The notes beneath the pieces are model-generated. The model was not told the DNA's origin. It made no database searches and worked only from the letters and a program-made list of their open reading frames with translations. From NCBI RefSeq assembly GCF_965638725.1, contig NW_027472014.1, forward strand, positions 248,001 to 312,000: a stretch of DNA of 64,000 nucleotides, given 5' to 3'. The stretch's first letter is position 1. Every line of letters starts with the position of its first letter. The translations under genes and the position numbers were made by a program. The stretch comes from Aptenodytes patagonicus. Taxonomy: Eukaryota; Chordata; Aves; Sphenisciformes; Spheniscidae. Shown in pieces: positions 35,210 to 45,854 of the stretch.

Positions 35210-37765
35210 AGGCTGTTTGGGTGCGTGCGCCTCCCCCTGGCACGTTTGGGAGTGCGTGCCCCCCCCCCCCCCCCAGGCCTGTTATATTCACGCTCCCCAC
35301 CCCCGGGCGTGTTTGGGTGCGCAATCCCCCTCCCAGTACTGTTTGGGAGTGCACATCCCCCCCGCATAGCAGTTTGTGTGCGCATGCCCCCCCCCCAGGC
35401 CTGTTTGGATTCCTGCGCCCCCCTCCAGGGTCTTTTCCAATGAGCGTGCCCCACCCCCAGGACTGTTTGCGTGCACGCGCACCCCTCTGGGCCTGTTTGA
35501 GTGTGTGCACCCCCCTCCTGGGCTTGTTTGGGTGTGCGCCCGCCCCCCGGGCCTGTTTTGGTGCATGAGCCTCACCCCTGGAACTGTTTGGGTGCGCAGG
35601 GCCCCCCTCCGGGGTTGTTTGGGTGTGCGTGTCTCCCCCAGGCCTGTTTGGACTCACGTGCCCCTATTGCCTGGCCTCTGGGTGCACGCGCCACCCCTCA
35701 AAGACTGTTTGGGTGTGCCCGCCTCTCCTGGGCCCATTTGGGTGCGCAATCCCACCCTCCCAGGCCTGCTTGGGTGCGCGTGCCCCCCTCCCAGGCCTGT
35801 TTGTGTGCGCGTCCCCCTGTCCCTCCCCGGTAGCTGTAAGGGTGTGCATGCCCCTCTCGAGGGCCTATTTCGATGTGTGCACCTCACCTCCGTGCCTATT
35901 TGTGTGCACGCGCCCCTCTTCGGGCATTTTTCTGTGCACGCGCCCCTGCCCTGGGCCTCTTTGTTGGACTCGATGATCTTAGAGATCTTTTCCAACCTTA
36001 ATGATTCTATGATTCTTTGGGTGTGTGCCCCCCTGCAGGCCTGCTTGGGTGAGCGTGCCCCCCTCCCGGGTCTGTTTGGGTGCACGTGCCCCTCTCCCGG
36101 GCCTGTTTAGTGCGCCGCCTCCATCCTGGGCCTGTTTGTGTATGCGCGCCCCACTCTTGAGCCTGTTTGTGTGTGTGCGCTCTCTTCCCGGGCCTGTTTG
36201 ACTGCATGAGCCCCCCTCCTGTTTCTGTTTGTGTGCACACGCCCCCCTCCCAGGCATTTTCCGTGCCTGTTTGACTGCGTACGCCTCACTCCCGGGCCTG
36301 TATGGGTGCGAGCTCCCTTCTCCCGGGACTGTTTGACGGCGTGAGCCCCTCTCCCGCGCCTGTTTGTATGTGTGCGCCCTCCTCCCAGGCCTCTTTGTGT
36401 GCGCGCGCCCCCACCAGGGAGTCATTATCTGTGTGCGCCCCCCTCCCAGGACTGTTTGTGCTGCATGCCCCGCTCCAGGGTTTCTTTGTGTGCGCACGCC
36501 CCCCTGCTGGGTCTGTTTAAGTTCACGCGCCACCCTCAGGGGCCTGTTTGTTTGTTCATGCCCCGCTCCTGGGCCTGTTTGAGTGTGCGAGCCCCCCTCC
36601 GGGGCCTGTTTGTGTGCATGATCCCCCGTCACAGGCCTGTTTGTGTGTGCGTGCCTCAATCCTGGGCCTGTTTGTGTACGCGCGCCCTCCTCCCGGGCCA
36701 TTTTCACTGCGTAGGCACCCCTCTCGGGCCTGTTCGTGGGTGCACGCCCCCCTCCTGGGATTGTCTGTGTGCTCGTGCCTCCCTCCGGGGCCTGTTTGTG
36801 TGCACGTGCCCCCCTCACAGGCCTGTTTCTGTACACGCAACCCCCTCCTGGACCTGTTTGTGTGCTCGCGCCCCCCTCACGGGCTTGTTTGTGTATGCGT
36901 GCCCCACTCCCGGGCCCGTTTGTGTGAGTGCTACCACCTCCCGGACCTGTTTGTGTACGCGCCCCCCCCCCCGTACTAGGCCTATTTGTCTGCACGCACA
37001 CCCCCCCGGCCCTATTAGTGTGCTCATGCCTCCCTCTGGTCCCTCTTTGGCTGCACGCTCCCCCCTCCCAGGCCTGTTTGTATGCGCGCGCCCTTCTCCT
37101 GGGCCTGCTTGACTGCATGAGCCCCCCCCCGGGCCTCTTTGTTTTCACACGCCGCACTGCCGGCCCTGTTTGTTTGCGCGTGCTCCCCTCCCGGGCCTGT
37201 TTCTGTGCGCACTTCCTCCTCCCAGGCCTGTTTGACTGCGTGAGCCCCGGGCCTTTTTCAGTGCATGAGCCACTCTCCCGGGCTTTTGTGTGCGCATGCC
37301 CCTCTCCTGGGCCTGTTTGTCTGCACACACACCCTTCCTGGGCCTGTTTGCGTGCTCCCGCCTCCCTCCCGGGCCTGTTTGACTGCATGAGCCTCCCTCC
37401 GGGGCCTGTTTGTCTGCACACACCCCACTTCCAGGCCTCTTTCTTTTTGTGCGCCGCCCTCCCGGGCCTGTTTGTGTGCGCGCGCCCTCCTCCCGGGCCT
37501 GTTTTTCTGCGAGAGCCCCTGTCCTGGGCCTATTTGGCTGCATGCACCACCTTCCTGGGCTTTTTGTGTGTGCGAGTCCCGGTCCCCGGCCTGTTTGACT
37601 GTGCGAGCCACCACCCCGGGCCTGTTTTCGTGCGCACGCCCCCCTCCCACACCTGTTTGTGTTCGCACGCCCCACTCCCAGGTCTGTTTGGTTGTGCATG
37701 CCCCCGTCTGGGCCTGTATATGTGTGTGTGCCCCCCCCGGAACGTGCCTGTTTGTGTGCATGTGG
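35210..37765. repeat. 31-bp minisatellite, roughly 80 units
   Basis: The unit is close to GGCCTGTTTGTGTGCGCGCG followed by CCCCCCTCCCG, and repeats every 31 bases for about 2.5 kb. Because 31 is 1 modulo 3, a stop-free unit leaves long frames on both strands with a 31-residue super-period (for example TQTGPGGG...THTN...HKQA on the minus strand). These are by-products. A short CR1 tail sits inside at 35964-36017. Confidence 0.9.
35964..36017 (+). mobile_element. CR1 3' tail inside the 31-bp array
   Basis: TTGGACTCGATGATCTTAGA to the ATTCTATGATTCT end is the last ~54 bp of CR1. It is a very short 5'-truncated insertion in the minisatellite. Confidence 0.85.
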
Positions 37766-39611
37766 CGCCGGAGCGGGCAGAGGCCAAGGGGCCTGAGGAG
37801 AAATGGGTGAGAGGCAGGCCGGGGGCAGCCAGGGCAAGGGGTGCTGCAGGAGGAGGAGCAGGTATCTGCCAGTGCGGATGGGCCTGGGGGGAGGGACCTG
37901 GAGACCTCATCACCCACGGGCCCTGCCATGGCCCAGTTCAGCAGCCCTGGGCCCGAGCGCTCAGCCCCAGGGACAACCCCACAGCCAGGGTCAGAGCGGT
38001 TCCTGCTGCTGCCCCGAGGGTGGCCAGCCCCAGCCCTGGCAGCTGGAGGTCAGCGTTTTGTGTCCGCAGGCCAGGGGAAGGTAGAGTGGCCTCCTCTCTG
38101 ACAGGTGGCTCCAGGCTTTGGAGCAGGCATGCTCTGGTGGGGACAGACCAGGTGCCTTTGCTGTCCCCAGGCCTTCATGTGCGTCTCGTGCTCATGGACA
38201 ACCCCATCTCTGTTGACAGTCTTTCATAAATGGGGATTTCCAGACATGGAAGTTGTTTCTCCCTCCTGGTGGGAGCACGCTCCAGGGCTTTGTTGTCAGA
38301 GAAGCAAGTGGGGAGTGCTCCTGGTTGGATGCAGCTCCCTTGGCAGATGCTTGTGCCCCTCTCTCGGCCCCAAGGTCTGATACGTGCCTTTCCCCCCACC
38401 CAATCTGTGCTGCTGGCTTTTGGGAAATGGGGGTACCGAGGGTGGACGGTTTTACCACAGCCGGGAAGTTCCGGTCAGCCTGTCAGGGACTTTTTTTCTT
38501 CCTGGTTCTTGCAGTAACAAGGTGGGTTTTTTTAAAAAAAGTATTTTTTCTAAGGAAACTTCACCAAGGAAAGCGTAGCCTTTACCTCTGATTGCTCCTT
38601 GTGTGGACTGTATCTGTCCTCAGCCAGGTGCACAGCAGCTTTCAGATGAGTGGGACTATGCCAGGGTGAAGTGAACAGTCAGGATCCCAAGCCTGTTTAA
38701 GGCAATCAGGTGAAAATGTGCAGTTAGAGCTGTCTGCGTTGCTTACACTTTGGATTGCAGGGCTCCCCTCTAGTTCTCTCTAATACTCGCTTCTACCAGT
38801 CGGTTCCATCAGGTTTAAATTTCTGTAAATTGATGTTACGCTTTGCAACTGTTTCTACTTGATTCTTCACAGATTTGAAAATTCCCTGTTCGGAACAGGG
38901 ACCCTCTTCGGGTCTCTCTACTTTCTTCTCCCCCATGTCCCGCAGAACCGTATTTGACGCAGGGGCTGCAGAGTCTGTGTTTCCTCCTCATGGTGAGGAA
39001 AAAGGGACATGAAAAAGAAAGCGATGGTGATTCTGAAAAGACCCCTTTCTTTGTGCTCATTTTCACGTTCCGTTGCCTGTTGTGGGTTCTTAAATGATGG
39101 GAGTTACTCTGAGTGTTAGCAATCCCTGTTTGCATCCCTGTGCTCAGGAGGTGCATCAGCAACTCTGTTTGGGCATTGCTTATGTCAGACAGGTAACCGC
39201 AGCCCTTTCTGAAAAATAGCTCCTGGGTGAGTTAGTTCCTAGGCCATAGCAGAAGGGTTTCTGTTTGCATCTGCAGGAACTCGGGAGCAAACCCTGCTGA
39301 CAGAAAGCCTCAGAAGAAAGGGAAGACTAGAGAGAGAAGAACAGATCAGTCGAGTTACGCTGCTTTACCCCCGGCGGTGTCACCCCTCCTGGCACGGTGA
39401 CTCTGGGTAAGGGTGCTCTCAGGGTCTTTTCTAACCTTTTCCAGTGCTCACCACCAGAGAGCTGTCAGCCCTGGGGGAAAGCCAGCGTCCCCCTTTGTGC
39501 ACCCCAGGACCTTGTCACGCTGCATAACCTCCTGCGCAAACAGAAATGGCCAATGGTCGACTTCTTCAAGGAGGCTGGTGTGGGCAGGAGGAAGATCCCG
39601 GGAGCAGACTT
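37766..39611. other. Mostly unassigned; exon-like piece near its right end
   Basis: No gene is recognised over most of it. At about 39508-39611 a CCCCAG acceptor-like site is followed by DLVTLHNLLRKQKWPMVDFF and GRRKIPGADF on the plus strand. This resembles helix-loop segments of EF-hand proteins, but I cannot name the gene. It runs directly into CR1 sequence. Confidence 0.35.
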
Positions 39612-39614
39612 CAC

Positions 39615-40800
39615 TCAAGTCATCATAATGCGTGGGGCTGACTGCCTCACCCTAGGCAACCTCCTGGATGGACCTTCGTCTACATCCTCGTTTGCCTGGC
39701 CCTCAAGTTCCAGGGCCCCATATCTGTTGCGTAAAGGCAACCGGGAAGGTGAGGGAGGCCGGGCGGGGGTTCGCCTGTCAGGGACCTGTTTCCATTCCCC
39801 CCCATCGCTTAGGTCCCCTCTTTCTACCTGGTGGCAAGAAGGCAGGGGATCCTCTGCTTCTCGTGGAGCCTCCATCTGCTGCCTTTGCCTCAGGGATGGT
39901 AGGGTGCGGCTCCACCAATCTGTCTCCCTCTCACACTCCCGGACACTCCTTAACCTTTCCACTTCCTCCTTCAGCTCTGCCACCAGGCCGAGCAGATCAT
40001 CCACCTGGTCACACCACACACAGGTGGTGTCTCTGCTGCCCTCCGGTACAGCTGCCAGGCTCAAGCACTCCCTGCAGCCAGAGACCTGGACAGCTGTATG
40101 CTTGCGTGAGGGCTCCGTCTGGGTCGCCACATTCCTTCTGGCGACAGCTTTCGGCCGAGTGGAAACCATAGCTGGTCCTCTTCTGGGAGGGCGACGACTA
40201 CTAATTGAGTTGGCCTCTAGAGCCAGGAGGGGGGCTGCGCCCTGCCCGCTCGCCTTCCCTGCATGCCCTGCCTGCGCGAACTGCCGCGCAAACTGCCGTG
40301 CCATGCCCTTCTGCCGCGCCACGTCCTGTTTGCCCGCCCTGTTTGCTGCGCTCCGGGTCGCTCGCGCTCCCTGGGGGCTGCTCTTGTAAGTGGGGGGGTT
40401 TGGCCGCTGTCCCTCTTGTCCCCGCCCACGCTGAGTCAGAGCTGCCGCTCGTCAGGAGCTCGCTCCTCCGGCTCGGGGTTGGGGGGGGCTGGGGTACCCT
40501 CTCACTCCCTGCACTTTTGCTGTTCGCGGGTTTTGCCGCGGTTTTGCTGCTTCAGGAAGGGTCCCGCGGCGCGATCCTCCGCTCCGGAGCCCTTTGCCTT
40601 AGTGGCTTCGCTGAAATGGTGGGTACAATGGGTTTTAAACTGCCGCCGTCCCTCTTGTCCCCGCCCACGCTGAGTCAGAGCTGCCGCTCGTCAGGAGCTC
40701 CCTCCTCCGGCTTGGGGGGGGGGGGGGGCGGGGGCTGGGGGACCCTCTCACTCCCTGCGCTTTTGCTGTTCGCAGGTTTTGCCGTAAGTGGTTTTCGGGA
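39615..40800 (-). mobile_element. CR1 LINE, 5' region with ORF1 (minus)
   Basis: A 235-codon minus-strand frame (39615-40322). It matches the ORF1 type found in avian CR1 transcripts: basic N-terminus, CRECLSL...CVWCDQV Cys pairs, a coiled coil (DDLLGLVAELKEEVERLRSV) and NRYGALELEG near the end. Upstream on the minus strand (40400-40800) is the GC-rich 5' untranslated region with two promoter-like modules. ORF2 is absent. Since CR1 copies are usually 5'-truncated, a 5'-end copy that lacks its 3' part is unusual. Confidence 0.7.
40413..40785 (-). repeat. Two direct repeats in the CR1 5' UTR
   Basis: TCCCTCTTGTCCCCGCCCAC plus about 110 further bases occurs at about 40409-40540 and again at about 40648-40780, nearly identical. 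TGAGTCAG in both is an AP-1-like site. Duplicated 5' modules are known in several LINE families and may act as promoters. Confidence 0.7.
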
Positions 40801-40957
40801 CACACACCGTTCCCGCCCCAGTGCCTGGTGGCTGAGACCCCCACCCGCTCCAGTAGCTGCACTGAGACCCCCCATTCACCAGACGCACTGGGACCCACTC
40901 CAGTGGCTGGCACCACAAGCCAGGGGTGCGTACACCCCCTGGTTCGCTCCAATAGCT

Positions 40958-41061
40958 GGCAGCCACTCCACCCACGCCAGCCCCCCAGTAGCTGGCACAT
41001 AGTCCTTTCAGTTCACATACACCCAGGATAGAGAGTGAGATGACACAGAGAGGTAGTTAAG
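40958..41061 (-). repeat. RIMBP3-like 3' UTR, inverted partner of 3053-3140 and 44443-44530
   Basis: Lies downstream of the stop codon of the RIMBP3-like gene. ATTAAA on the minus strand at about 41060-41070 may serve as its polyadenylation signal. Confidence 0.7.
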
Positions 41062-41115
41062 AAAATATTTAATAAGAAGATAGCAGAAGACAGGACAGAC
41101 ATCATCTGTGTCCCG

Positions 41116-43263
41116 CTACCAATCACTTGTCTCTGGAGACTCTGGTGTCATCAGGTCGTCACCTGAAACTTCTTCAACAAGATTAGAGGGGACGAATCCT
41201 CTTGTGCCGTCGGTCAGCTCTCCCACATACCAACCGTCTTCATCCACGTCTCCAAAGATGTAAACGTATTGCCCAGCAATGAGAGGAAGCTCTAGTTCAG
41301 GCTGCTCATTGGGACCGTCGAAAGGATCATAGCTGTATCGAGCTATGAATGCTCGAAGCTCTGCCGGTTGCTGTCTCATAGCCTCCAGGAGGATGGGCTC
41401 CTTGTCTGCTCCCAGCATAGCCTGGTGCGGCCTGGAAATGATACGGTTGGATCTTTCTCTTTCCAGCCGTTCAAGTTCCTGAAAGAGCTGCTGGCGTCGT
41501 TCAGTTAGCTTCCGAAACCCATCATTCAGTTCAGTCACCTGGGCTCGAAACAGTTGCAGGGTTTCTTCGTGTTCCCTGCGTACTTCTGTCCGAGCCCCCT
41601 GCAAACACTCAACTCCCTCATCTTTCCTCTGGAGCGCTAACTTTGTCTCCTCATGTTCCTTCTCCGGCTGTTGACTTGTGCCTTTTCTCTCATGGCTTTC
41701 GTTTTGCGCTCTGCCTCTTCCAGCTGGGTTTGAAGACAGGCGTTTGTTCGGATGGCAGAATCTTGCTCCTCTGCCACATGCCTTAGTCGCCCTTTCTGTC
41801 AAACCCATCTGTCCACGGAGGCGAGCGTTTTCCTCAGCCAGTCGGGTGTTTTCGTTTGTCATCTCCGTAAGCTGCGCCTGTAACTCCTCACAAGTTCGGC
41901 AGTGGGCGCTCACACAATAGGAGCCCTCTTCATGTGCAGCCACTTGGGCCTGAAGCTCCTCAGCTGCCCTCTGTGAGAAGTCATCCTGCTCGTCCTGTGC
42001 CAGCAAAGCTCCGGCAGGCTCCCCCATTTCTCCAGCCTTCTGCTGAGGAAGCGATGTCATACGCAGTTCCTCAGTGGAGCTTTGGGTGGGCAGTGGCACT
42101 CGAGTGTTGCTCAGGCAATCGACGGTCTGCAGTTGCCTGGCTCTTTCTTGCAGCTGCTTGCTAATGAGACCCAGCTTAGCAGTCTTCTGCTTGAGCCTCT
42201 CCCACACTTCAGGAGAGCTTGCCTTCCTCAGAAGACAGTTCTCCTCTTGAAGGACACTGCATTGCCTCTCGAGGTCCTTCAGGGCACTCTGGAGGTGGGC
42301 GTTCTGCTCCAGCAGCCTGCTGTGACTGCTACCAGGCAGCCAGTCCTCCTGCTGCCCTAGAGTCTGAACACCCACCTCTGCCACAGACCGCCTGCTGCTG
42401 GTCCTTTCCTGCGGCAGGGAGTCCAAGCAGTGCGGCGCCAAGGCTTGCCCCACAGCCTCGAGCAAAACCTCCACGCTGTTCCCTTCCTCCTGGAGATGAG
42501 CTTTTAAGCTCTCGCAGGTTTTTGGCTGCCCTTCTCCATTGTGGGAGGAAGATGCCATGAGGCTCTCTGAAGAGCAGGGCCCGATGGTCCCGGTGCCCTG
42601 GAGGGTCTGCAGGCGGTGCCAGGCCGTAGCCTTGGCCCTGGCTTCCTTGCAGGAAGCAGGCTGCTCACCCTCCAACTGCTCCAAGATGTACTTTAGGAAG
42701 AGTCTCCTCTGCAGCAGCAGTTTGTCTTGGAGGACAAGGATGCGAGCAGCCTGCTCGCCACTGGTCTCCCAGCGCAGCTTGCTGAGGACGTCCTGGAGCT
42801 TACCGCGGGCCTCGCTGCTGCTCCAGGCTCCTCTCACCAGCTCCTTGGCCAGCTGCTGCTGCAGGTCCCGTGCCTGACGGACGGTGTCGTCGCGCTGCCG
42901 CTGCAGCACCCCCTGCACCTCGCACAGCTCAGCCTCCTTTGAGCGCAGCAGCTGGCGGATCTCCACTGCCCGCTGCCGCTGGTTCAGCTCCCGCAGCCGC
43001 TGGAGCTCCCGTGCCTGCTGCTGCTCCCATTTGGAGTGTAGCCGTTCAGCCAGGAGCCGCCGCTCCCGCTCTGCTGCCTCCTTCAACTCCCGAGTTTCAG
43101 CAGCGAAGCGGCGGCACAGCTCTTGGGAGCGGAGTCGCTCAGCCTCCAGCTCAGCCCGCAGCCTCTCCAGCTGCCGCTTGTGCTCGTTCTTCTGCGCCAG
43201 GCCCCGGCAGGGCGAGGGGCGGCTGCACGCCACGGGCACCCGTCCCACACCGTCCTGGCTCAT
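41116..43263 (-). CDS. RIMBP3-like coiled-coil/SH3 protein, copy B
   Basis: One uninterrupted frame of 715 residues from ATG at 43263; the frame extends upstream to 43320 without another ATG. Residues about 20-170 form a coiled coil that resembles RIMBP3 (ERLRAELEAERLRSQEL, EIRQLLRSKEAELCEVQ). More heptads follow to about 630. An SH3 domain lies at about 640-700 (ARYSYDPFDGPNEQ, ELPLIAGQYVYIFGD, GFVPSNLVEEVS), closest to the first SH3 of RIM-binding proteins. Mammalian RIMBP3 is longer, with more SH3 and fibronectin repeats; this protein stops 15 residues after one SH3. RIMBP3 organises the spermatid manchette; a similar role is inference. The single exon suggests a retrogene origin. Confidence 0.8.
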   Translation of the reverse strand: MSQDGVGRVPVACSRPSPCRGLAQKNEHKRQLERLRAELEAERLRSQELCRRFAAETRELKEAAERERRLLAERLHSKWEQQQARELQRLRELNQRQRAVEIRQLLRSKEAELCEVQGVLQRQRDDTVRQARDLQQQLAKELVRGAWSSSEARGKLQDVLSKLRWETSGEQAARILVLQDKLLLQRRLFLKYILEQLEGEQPASCKEARAKATAWHRLQTLQGTGTIGPCSSESLMASSSHNGEGQPKTCESLKAHLQEEGNSVEVLLEAVGQALAPHCLDSLPQERTSSRRSVAEVGVQTLGQQEDWLPGSSHSRLLEQNAHLQSALKDLERQCSVLQEENCLLRKASSPEVWERLKQKTAKLGLISKQLQERARQLQTVDCLSNTRVPLPTQSSTEELRMTSLPQQKAGEMGEPAGALLAQDEQDDFSQRAAEELQAQVAAHEEGSYCVSAHCRTCEELQAQLTEMTNENTRLAEENARLRGQMGLTERATKACGRGARFCHPNKRLSSNPAGRGRAQNESHERKGTSQQPEKEHEETKLALQRKDEGVECLQGARTEVRREHEETLQLFRAQVTELNDGFRKLTERRQQLFQELERLERERSNRIISRPHQAMLGADKEPILLEAMRQQPAELRAFIARYSYDPFDGPNEQPELELPLIAGQYVYIFGDVDEDGWYVGELTDGTRGFVPSNLVEEVSGDDLMTPESPETSDW

Positions 43264-43412
43264 GGCTGCAAGGATGGCAACCAAACGCCGCCACCAACAG
43301 CCACCGACGTTGCGCGTCACTCCCTCTCAGCAGCTGCTGCCTCCCTTGACCATGCAGAGGCGGAGACAGCATCTGCAATCAGCCGGGGTGAGCGAGTATG
43401 GCCTTATACACG

Positions 43413-43522
43413 TGTCCTGGCCCTGGCCACACAAAGGAGGGGTGGGGCCTCATGGCCTTAGAAGGTATGTCCTGGCCCTGGCCACACAAAGGAGGGGTGG
43501 GGCTTCATGGCCTTAGAAGGTA
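43413..43522. repeat. Local 55-bp tandem duplication unique to copy B
   Basis: TGTCCTGGCCCTGGCCACAC and the rest of a 55-bp unit occurs twice; copy A has one. It explains the change of offset between the two copies. Confidence 0.9.
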
Positions 43523-43854
43523 TGTCCTGGCCTGGGGGGCCCCACGACCACAGCTGCAGGAGGTGCCGGGCGGTGCCAGCCCCGTCGCCGCATGGCCCCG
43601 CATGGCCCTGTGTCACAAAGGGTGTCCCAGGGCCGTGCGGTCATAAGGGGCATCCCTGGGCAGCTCCTGCCCTGCTCTCTCCCGGAGCTGGCGGCTGTGC
43701 TGGCAAGAGCGAGCATGGGCTGAGCTCGACGGTGGGGTCACTGCTAAAGATGCTAACCTGGAGGATGTGGGCACCCTAGATTCTCAGAGTTGCTTCGCAG
43801 CTCGTTTCCATAGTGCCCTACTGCTGTGGTAAATCATATGGTCGCTGGTGAAGC

Positions 43855-44442
43855 ATGAGGAGGGAGAAAAACCCCCAAACAACCCCTTGCAAGCCGAATG
43901 AGGTGGCCTCATATGAACACGATCCGAAACTTGTGTGGGATTGTATTAAAAGCTGGAATTTTATGGAGGAGAAAATCATCCCCCAGCACGGCCCAGCCCC
44001 AAGGCCCTCCTGGGCACCAGGGCCATCAGGAGACGCAGAGCTCCTGCTCCTCTGGCAGAAACGGCCCCAGGCCCTGGCGGCACGACAGGAAAGACCGCCT
44101 GAAAGCCCCAGGGCTGGGCAGCAAACAACACGCAAGGCTGTGGCAGATGCTCAGCTCCAGGTGCCAGAGGGGGAAGACTTGGTGCTGCTCGGCAGCAAAC
44201 GCAGCCGGCTCCTGCAGCAGAACACCCGCCTGCAGCGTGTTCTAGAAGACCTGGAGAGGCAACAGAGCGCCCCTGGGAGGGAGAGCTGCCTCCTGACAAA
44301 GGCAGGCTCTCCAGAAGCGTGCAAGGAGGCAGAGAGGCTGCAGCAGAAAAATGCTGAACTAGCTGCCCTCGCCTCGCGGCTGGACGAAACATCCAGGCAA
44401 CGGCAGGAGACCCATCGATCGCCTGATCAATACTCATCTTGA
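43855..44442 (+). pseudogene. Inverted RIMBP3-like fragment, copy B
   Basis: The same 195-codon frame as at 2465-3052; I noted one base difference near its end (CGATCGCC versus CGATCGCCT context). It is head-to-head with the complete gene at 41116-43263 and followed by the shared 3' UTR segment (44443-44530). Confidence 0.65.
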
Positions 44443-44579
44443 TTAAATCTTTTCTTAACGATCTCTCTGCGTAATCTCACTCTCTATCCCGCGTGTATGT
44501 GAACTGAAACGACTATGTGCCAGCTACTGGGGACACATCTCCTGCTCCGTGTGGTGCTTTCGGCTGTAAAGAAAATCAA

Positions 44580-44970
44580 AACAACGCTGGGGGGACACTG
44601 GGGACGGGGACGAGGGGGGACAGGGGTGGGGCCAGGGCCCCACTGGGGACAAGGCAACTGTGGGGACAACAGCGGGGACAGGATAGGGACAGGACACCAG
44701 CAGGGACAGGGATGGGGACAGGGATGGCCACAGGGCACCTGCCTGGGTGACACTGGGGACAGGGACGGGGACAGGGCACCTGTGGGGACAGTCACAGGGA
44801 CAGGGATGGGGACAAGGCACCTGCGGGGACAGTGGTGGGGACAGGACACCTGCGGGATGGTACCTACAGGGATGATGCTGGGGTCAGGGATAGGGTCAGG
44901 GACGGGGACAGGACACCTGTGGGGACAGTGACAGGACAGTGACGGGGACAGGGACAGGCAGGGCGTGGCC
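44580..44970. repeat. GGGGACAGG-type minisatellite, copy B
   Basis: Counterpart of 3190-3580, with the same unit count and order. The lack of length change in such an unstable repeat argues for a very recent duplication or for two alleles. Confidence 0.85.
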
Positions 44971-45229
44971 TGTCACCTGTGGGACCTCCACACGGTCCAG
45001 CCGGTCCCCAGTCCCCCGCTGCCCGTAGCGGTTCCTCCCTTGCATGGAGACTCGCCCCTGGTCATCCGCTGTCCCCAGGTGGTTGTACCCCACGGAGCAG
45101 GCCACCAGCTTGAGGACAGGGTGACAGTGAGGTGACATCGCTGGGGACACCTCCCCCGGGGTGGTGGGGCCCCGCCTAAGGCCCCCCCCTTACCTTGATG
45201 GGCAGCAGCAGGGGGATGGGCACAGGGTG

Positions 45230-45692
45230 TGTGGAGGAATGGCTGATTCAGCAAGGCCACGATCTGGTATCGCTGAGCAACCCATGTATCAAAAAGTAAC
45301 TAAGACATGCTGACACAGCAGGATGACCACCGGGACTTCCCCGGACAGAACAAAGAACAATGGGGCCGGGTAAACAACTGTAACGAAACTGTACCTAGAA
45401 GGAGGTGAAGTCAGCGGCTAACATGTCCTGCTGCCAACCGCCAATCGAGTAGAAGCAATAAGCGCGTGGACAGTAACTTTAACCCAATCATAGCTTATAA
45501 TTGAGCGCGTGTACAGCTGTAATTAACCAACCATAGGTTGTTACGAAGCGCGTGCCTATAGTAGATAACTATATAAACCCTGCTATATGCATGGATAAAG
45601 GAGGATGACCATACTCATATTGGGATCCGTCATTACTCCGGAATCGCAACTCCCGCTCCGTCGTCGACACTGAACAAGGGGAAACTCCGACA
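45230..45692 (+). repeat. ERV1 5' LTR
   Basis: 463 bp, from TGTGGAGGAATGGC to CTCCGACA. TATATAAA lies at about 45569-45578. CCAAT-like and AATAAG sites are present, but no clear AATAAA. Apart from two bases near its end it equals the solo LTR of copy A. Confidence 0.95.
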
Positions 45693-45694
45693 TC

Positions 45695-45712
45695 TGGTAG
45701 CAGAGGATGGTT
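45695..45712 (+). promoter_or_regulatory. ERV1 primer-binding site, initiator tRNA-Met
   Basis: TGGTAGCAGAGGATGGTT is the exact 18-base complement of the 3' end of vertebrate initiator tRNA-Met, two bases after the LTR. This primer is standard in many yeast and plant LTR retrotransposons but unusual for vertebrate retroviruses. Confidence 0.9.
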
Positions 45713-45854
45713 CGGCGCGCCTCTTCGAGACTGCGGAAAGAGCAAGAAGGGGAGCGGGAGAATAGTGGCTGGGAGTTGTACTATCCCGATGATCGGAGGG
45801 GGATAAGATAACGGAGTAGTCTGGCCAACTGCCTCCCAGTGAGCGACCGCTATC

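Noticed and set aside
35979..37421. 480-codon minus-strand frame and 433-codon plus-strand frame at 36928-38229
   Set aside because: Translation of the 31-bp minisatellite; both strands are open because the unit lacks stops.
39397..40389. 330-codon plus-strand frame
   Set aside because: Antisense to CR1 ORF1, whose minus-strand frame has recognisable features.
43855..44442. Independent new gene on the plus strand
   Set aside because: Its coiled-coil part and 3' end match the adjacent RIMBP3-like gene, so it is a rearranged copy.
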